Part shown: positions 6,636 to 7,739 of the stretch, piece by piece | Layout of the letters: each line of letters starts with the position of its first letter | Position numbering within the stretch: position 1 is the stretch's first letter | DNA from: Candidatus Aminicenantota bacterium | GTDB taxonomy: Bacteria; Acidobacteriota; Aminicenantia; UBA2199 | Reading direction: 5' to 3' | Assembly (NCBI GenBank): GCA_030620255.1 | Contig: JAUXFB010000051.1 | Span: 1 to 7,739 of the forward strand | DNA: 7,739 bases | Translations under genes and position numbers: made by a program | The notes under the pieces: generated by a model | The model's input: the letters and a program-made list of their open reading frames with translations, nothing else | Database searches by the model: none | What the model was told of the DNA's origin: nothing

Positions 6636-7598
6636 TTACCAATTAGGTCCAGAAAGCATTTCAAGTAAAGCTTTAGTGGATTTCCCCTTACCCATTGTAA
6701 ACACATGAATACCGGGCACTCTATATTCAATAAGTTTATTAGCAAGGTTTGCCATATATAGTGTCCCATTTTTAAATGCCTGTTCTTTTGTTCTTGCGTT
6801 TTCGATTAAGCCTACAAGTTTTTTAGGAATGTTAACATAAAAAGTTTTTGGAATATTTGAAAGTAGTTTTTTATTTGTAATGGGTTTTATTCCTGGAATA
6901 ATCGGTACTTTAATTCCAATATCTCGTGCTTTTTCTACAAAATTTTTGAATACTTTAAAATCAAAAAACATTTGAGTAACAATATATTCAGCTCCCATTT
7001 CAACCTTTTTTTTAAGAGATAAAAGATCTTTATCAATGTTTGGAGATTCAAAGTGTTTTTCTGGGTATGCAGCAGCGCCAATACAGAAATCTGTACAAAA
7101 AGGATTGTCAAGCTCATCAATATAAATTCCCTTGTTCATTTTGGCTATCTGATTAATAAGCTGAAATGCATAAGAATGTCCGTCTTTTTCAGAAATGAAA
7201 TTCCTTTGCCCAGGAGCAGGATCGCCTCTTAGAGCAAGTATATTTTTTATATCAAGATAATGTAGATCTATTAATGCATCTTCTGTTTCATATTTGTCAA
7301 ATCCTCCACATATTAAATGTGAGACTGTCTCAATATGGAATTTATTTTTAATAGCTGAGCAAATTCCAACTGTCCCGGGTTTTTTTCTTTTAGGTCTTCT
7401 TATGATAGTCCCTTTTTTTTCCTCATAAACTACATGTGGCTGATGATAGGTAACGTTTATGAATTCAGGATCAAATGGCAGTAAATTGTCAATATTCCTG
7501 AAAATTTCATCAATACTTTCTCCTCTATCAGGTGGTGTTATTTCTAAAGAAAGTGTAATCTTTTTATTTTTATTTAGTTTATCAATAATTTTAGCCAT
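6636..7598 (-). CDS. metF: 5,10-methylenetetrahydrofolate reductase (MetF)
   Basis: A 320-residue FAD-dependent TIM-barrel enzyme that reduces 5,10-methylene-THF to 5-methyl-THF with NAD(P)H. Family motifs are visible: LSLEITPP with the catalytic Glu19 (equivalent to E. coli Glu28), FINVTYHQPHVVYE, HLICGGF (94-100), LALRGDPAPG with Asp126 (equivalent to Asp120), FCIGAAAYPEKHFESPN, AEYIVTQMFFD (203-213) and VPIIPGIKPIT (231-241). Length and wording resemble the Bacteroidota-type MetF, which is slightly longer than the 296-residue E. coli enzyme. The start at ATG 7598 is fixed by an in-frame TGA 6 bp upstream. No strong Shine-Dalgarno is present; the nearest G-run (GGG) is 13 nt away. metH follows on the same strand almost without a gap, so the enzyme and the consumer of its product are probably co-transcribed from the promoter upstream of metF. 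Confidence 0.97.
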   Translation of the reverse strand: MAKIIDKLNKNKKITLSLEITPPDRGESIDEIFRNIDNLLPFDPEFINVTYHQPHVVYEEKKGTIIRRPKRKKPGTVGICSAIKNKFHIETVSHLICGGFDKYETEDALIDLHYLDIKNILALRGDPAPGQRNFISEKDGHSYAFQLINQIAKMNKGIYIDELDNPFCTDFCIGAAAYPEKHFESPNIDKDLLSLKKKVEMGAEYIVTQMFFDFKVFKNFVEKARDIGIKVPIIPGIKPITNKKLLSNIPKTFYVNIPKKLVGLIENARTKEQAFKNGTLYMANLANKLIEYRVPGIHVFTMGKGKSTKALLEMLSGPNW

Positions 7599-7645
7599 AA
7601 TTCATAATTACCCATTTTTTTTTTAATTATAATGTTGGAATACTG

Positions 7646-7654
7646 ATTATAACA
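7646..7654 (-). promoter_or_regulatory. Extended -10 promoter element upstream of metF-metH
   Basis: On the - strand, TATAAT (7651-7646) is a perfect -10 and is preceded directly by TGT (7654-7652), an extended -10. The -35 at 17 bp spacing (7674-7669, TTTTAA) matches only 3 of 6, which extended -10 promoters tolerate. The predicted start near 7639 gives a leader of about 40 nt containing a run of ten A residues in the RNA. No SAM or cobalamin riboswitch core fits in so short a leader. A second TATAAT at 7631-7626 lacks a -35. Confidence 0.45.
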
Positions 7655-7680
7655 TATAAATATGAGATTTAAAATAAGAG

Positions 7681-7739
7681 CTCAACCAAAATCCACCACC
7701 TAAATTTGGATATTTCCCCAAAATCAAGATCAAGCAGGC
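7681..7739. other. Intergenic right edge with a base-composition step, possible repeat or gene end
   Basis: These last 59 bases have 24 G+C (about 41%), against 14 of 82 (about 17%) between metF and 7680. They contain an 8-bp direct repeat, CCAAAATC, at 7686-7693 and 7718-7725, and a tandem ATCAAG pair at 7724-7735. On the - strand one frame is open from the window edge for 30 codons (KYPNLGGGFWLSS in the middle) to a TAA at 7649-7647. It could be the tail of an upstream gene, a dispersed intergenic repeat or chance. No product is assigned. Confidence 0.25.

Noticed and set aside
7574..7615. A 13-codon out-of-frame ORF (MGNYELWLKLLIN) starting before and overlapping the metF start, as a possible regulatory leader peptide
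   Set aside because: It has no Met residues, no attenuator hairpin and no Shine-Dalgarno sequence; short ORFs of this size are expected by chance.
7599..7680. SAM or cobalamin riboswitch upstream of metF-metH
   Set aside because: The visible upstream region is very AT-rich, with no conserved riboswitch core or paired helices, and the leader after the likely promoter is only about 40 nt.

Overview
This window reads as ordinary chromosomal housekeeping DNA from a low-GC bacterium (roughly 30% G+C by eye, standard code). It has no tRNA or rRNA, no CRISPR array and no mobile-element gene. Shine-Dalgarno signals are weak or absent before most starts. MetF (about 320 residues) resembles the Bacteroidota-type enzyme in length and motifs, but nothing here fixes the phylum. 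A low-GC member of the FCB group, a spirochaete or a related lineage would all fit.

Layout from left to right. The window opens inside an Mrp/ApbC-family P-loop ATPase on the + strand (3' part only). It is followed on the same strand by a small S4-domain RNA-binding protein of the Hsp15 (HslR) family. Converging on these from the - strand is a 491-residue MscS-type channel with a C-terminal cyclic-nucleotide-binding-like domain. A 114-bp divergent intergenic region separates the channel gene from a + strand HisJ-family PHP phosphatase gene. This intergenic region is the most structured non-coding DNA in the window. It carries a 14-bp-arm inverted repeat ending 4 bp before the hisJ ATG, a second hairpin that would compete with it, and promoter-like elements facing both ways whose predicted transcription starts fall on or next to the start codons. 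hisJ converges on the right half of the window, a - strand metF-metH pair occupying about 4.3 kb.

The genes form one clear metabolic unit. MetF reduces 5,10-methylene-THF to 5-methyl-THF, and the adjacent cobalamin-dependent MetH transfers that methyl group to homocysteine to make methionine. metF is promoter-proximal, and metH follows after 14 bp, or overlaps metF if a TTG start is used. A consensus extended -10 element lies about 50 bp upstream of metF, with no recognisable SAM or cobalamin riboswitch in the visible leader. The remaining genes (Fe-S carrier ATPase, ribosome-associated S4 protein, osmotic channel, histidine biosynthesis phosphatase) are single housekeeping functions with no obvious link to methionine synthesis.

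I found no convincing new multi-gene system. The points most worth checking are the hisJ-proximal palindrome, the channel's nucleotide-binding domain that lacks the canonical arginine, the possible leaderless transcription of two divergent genes, and a sharp base-composition step at the right edge.
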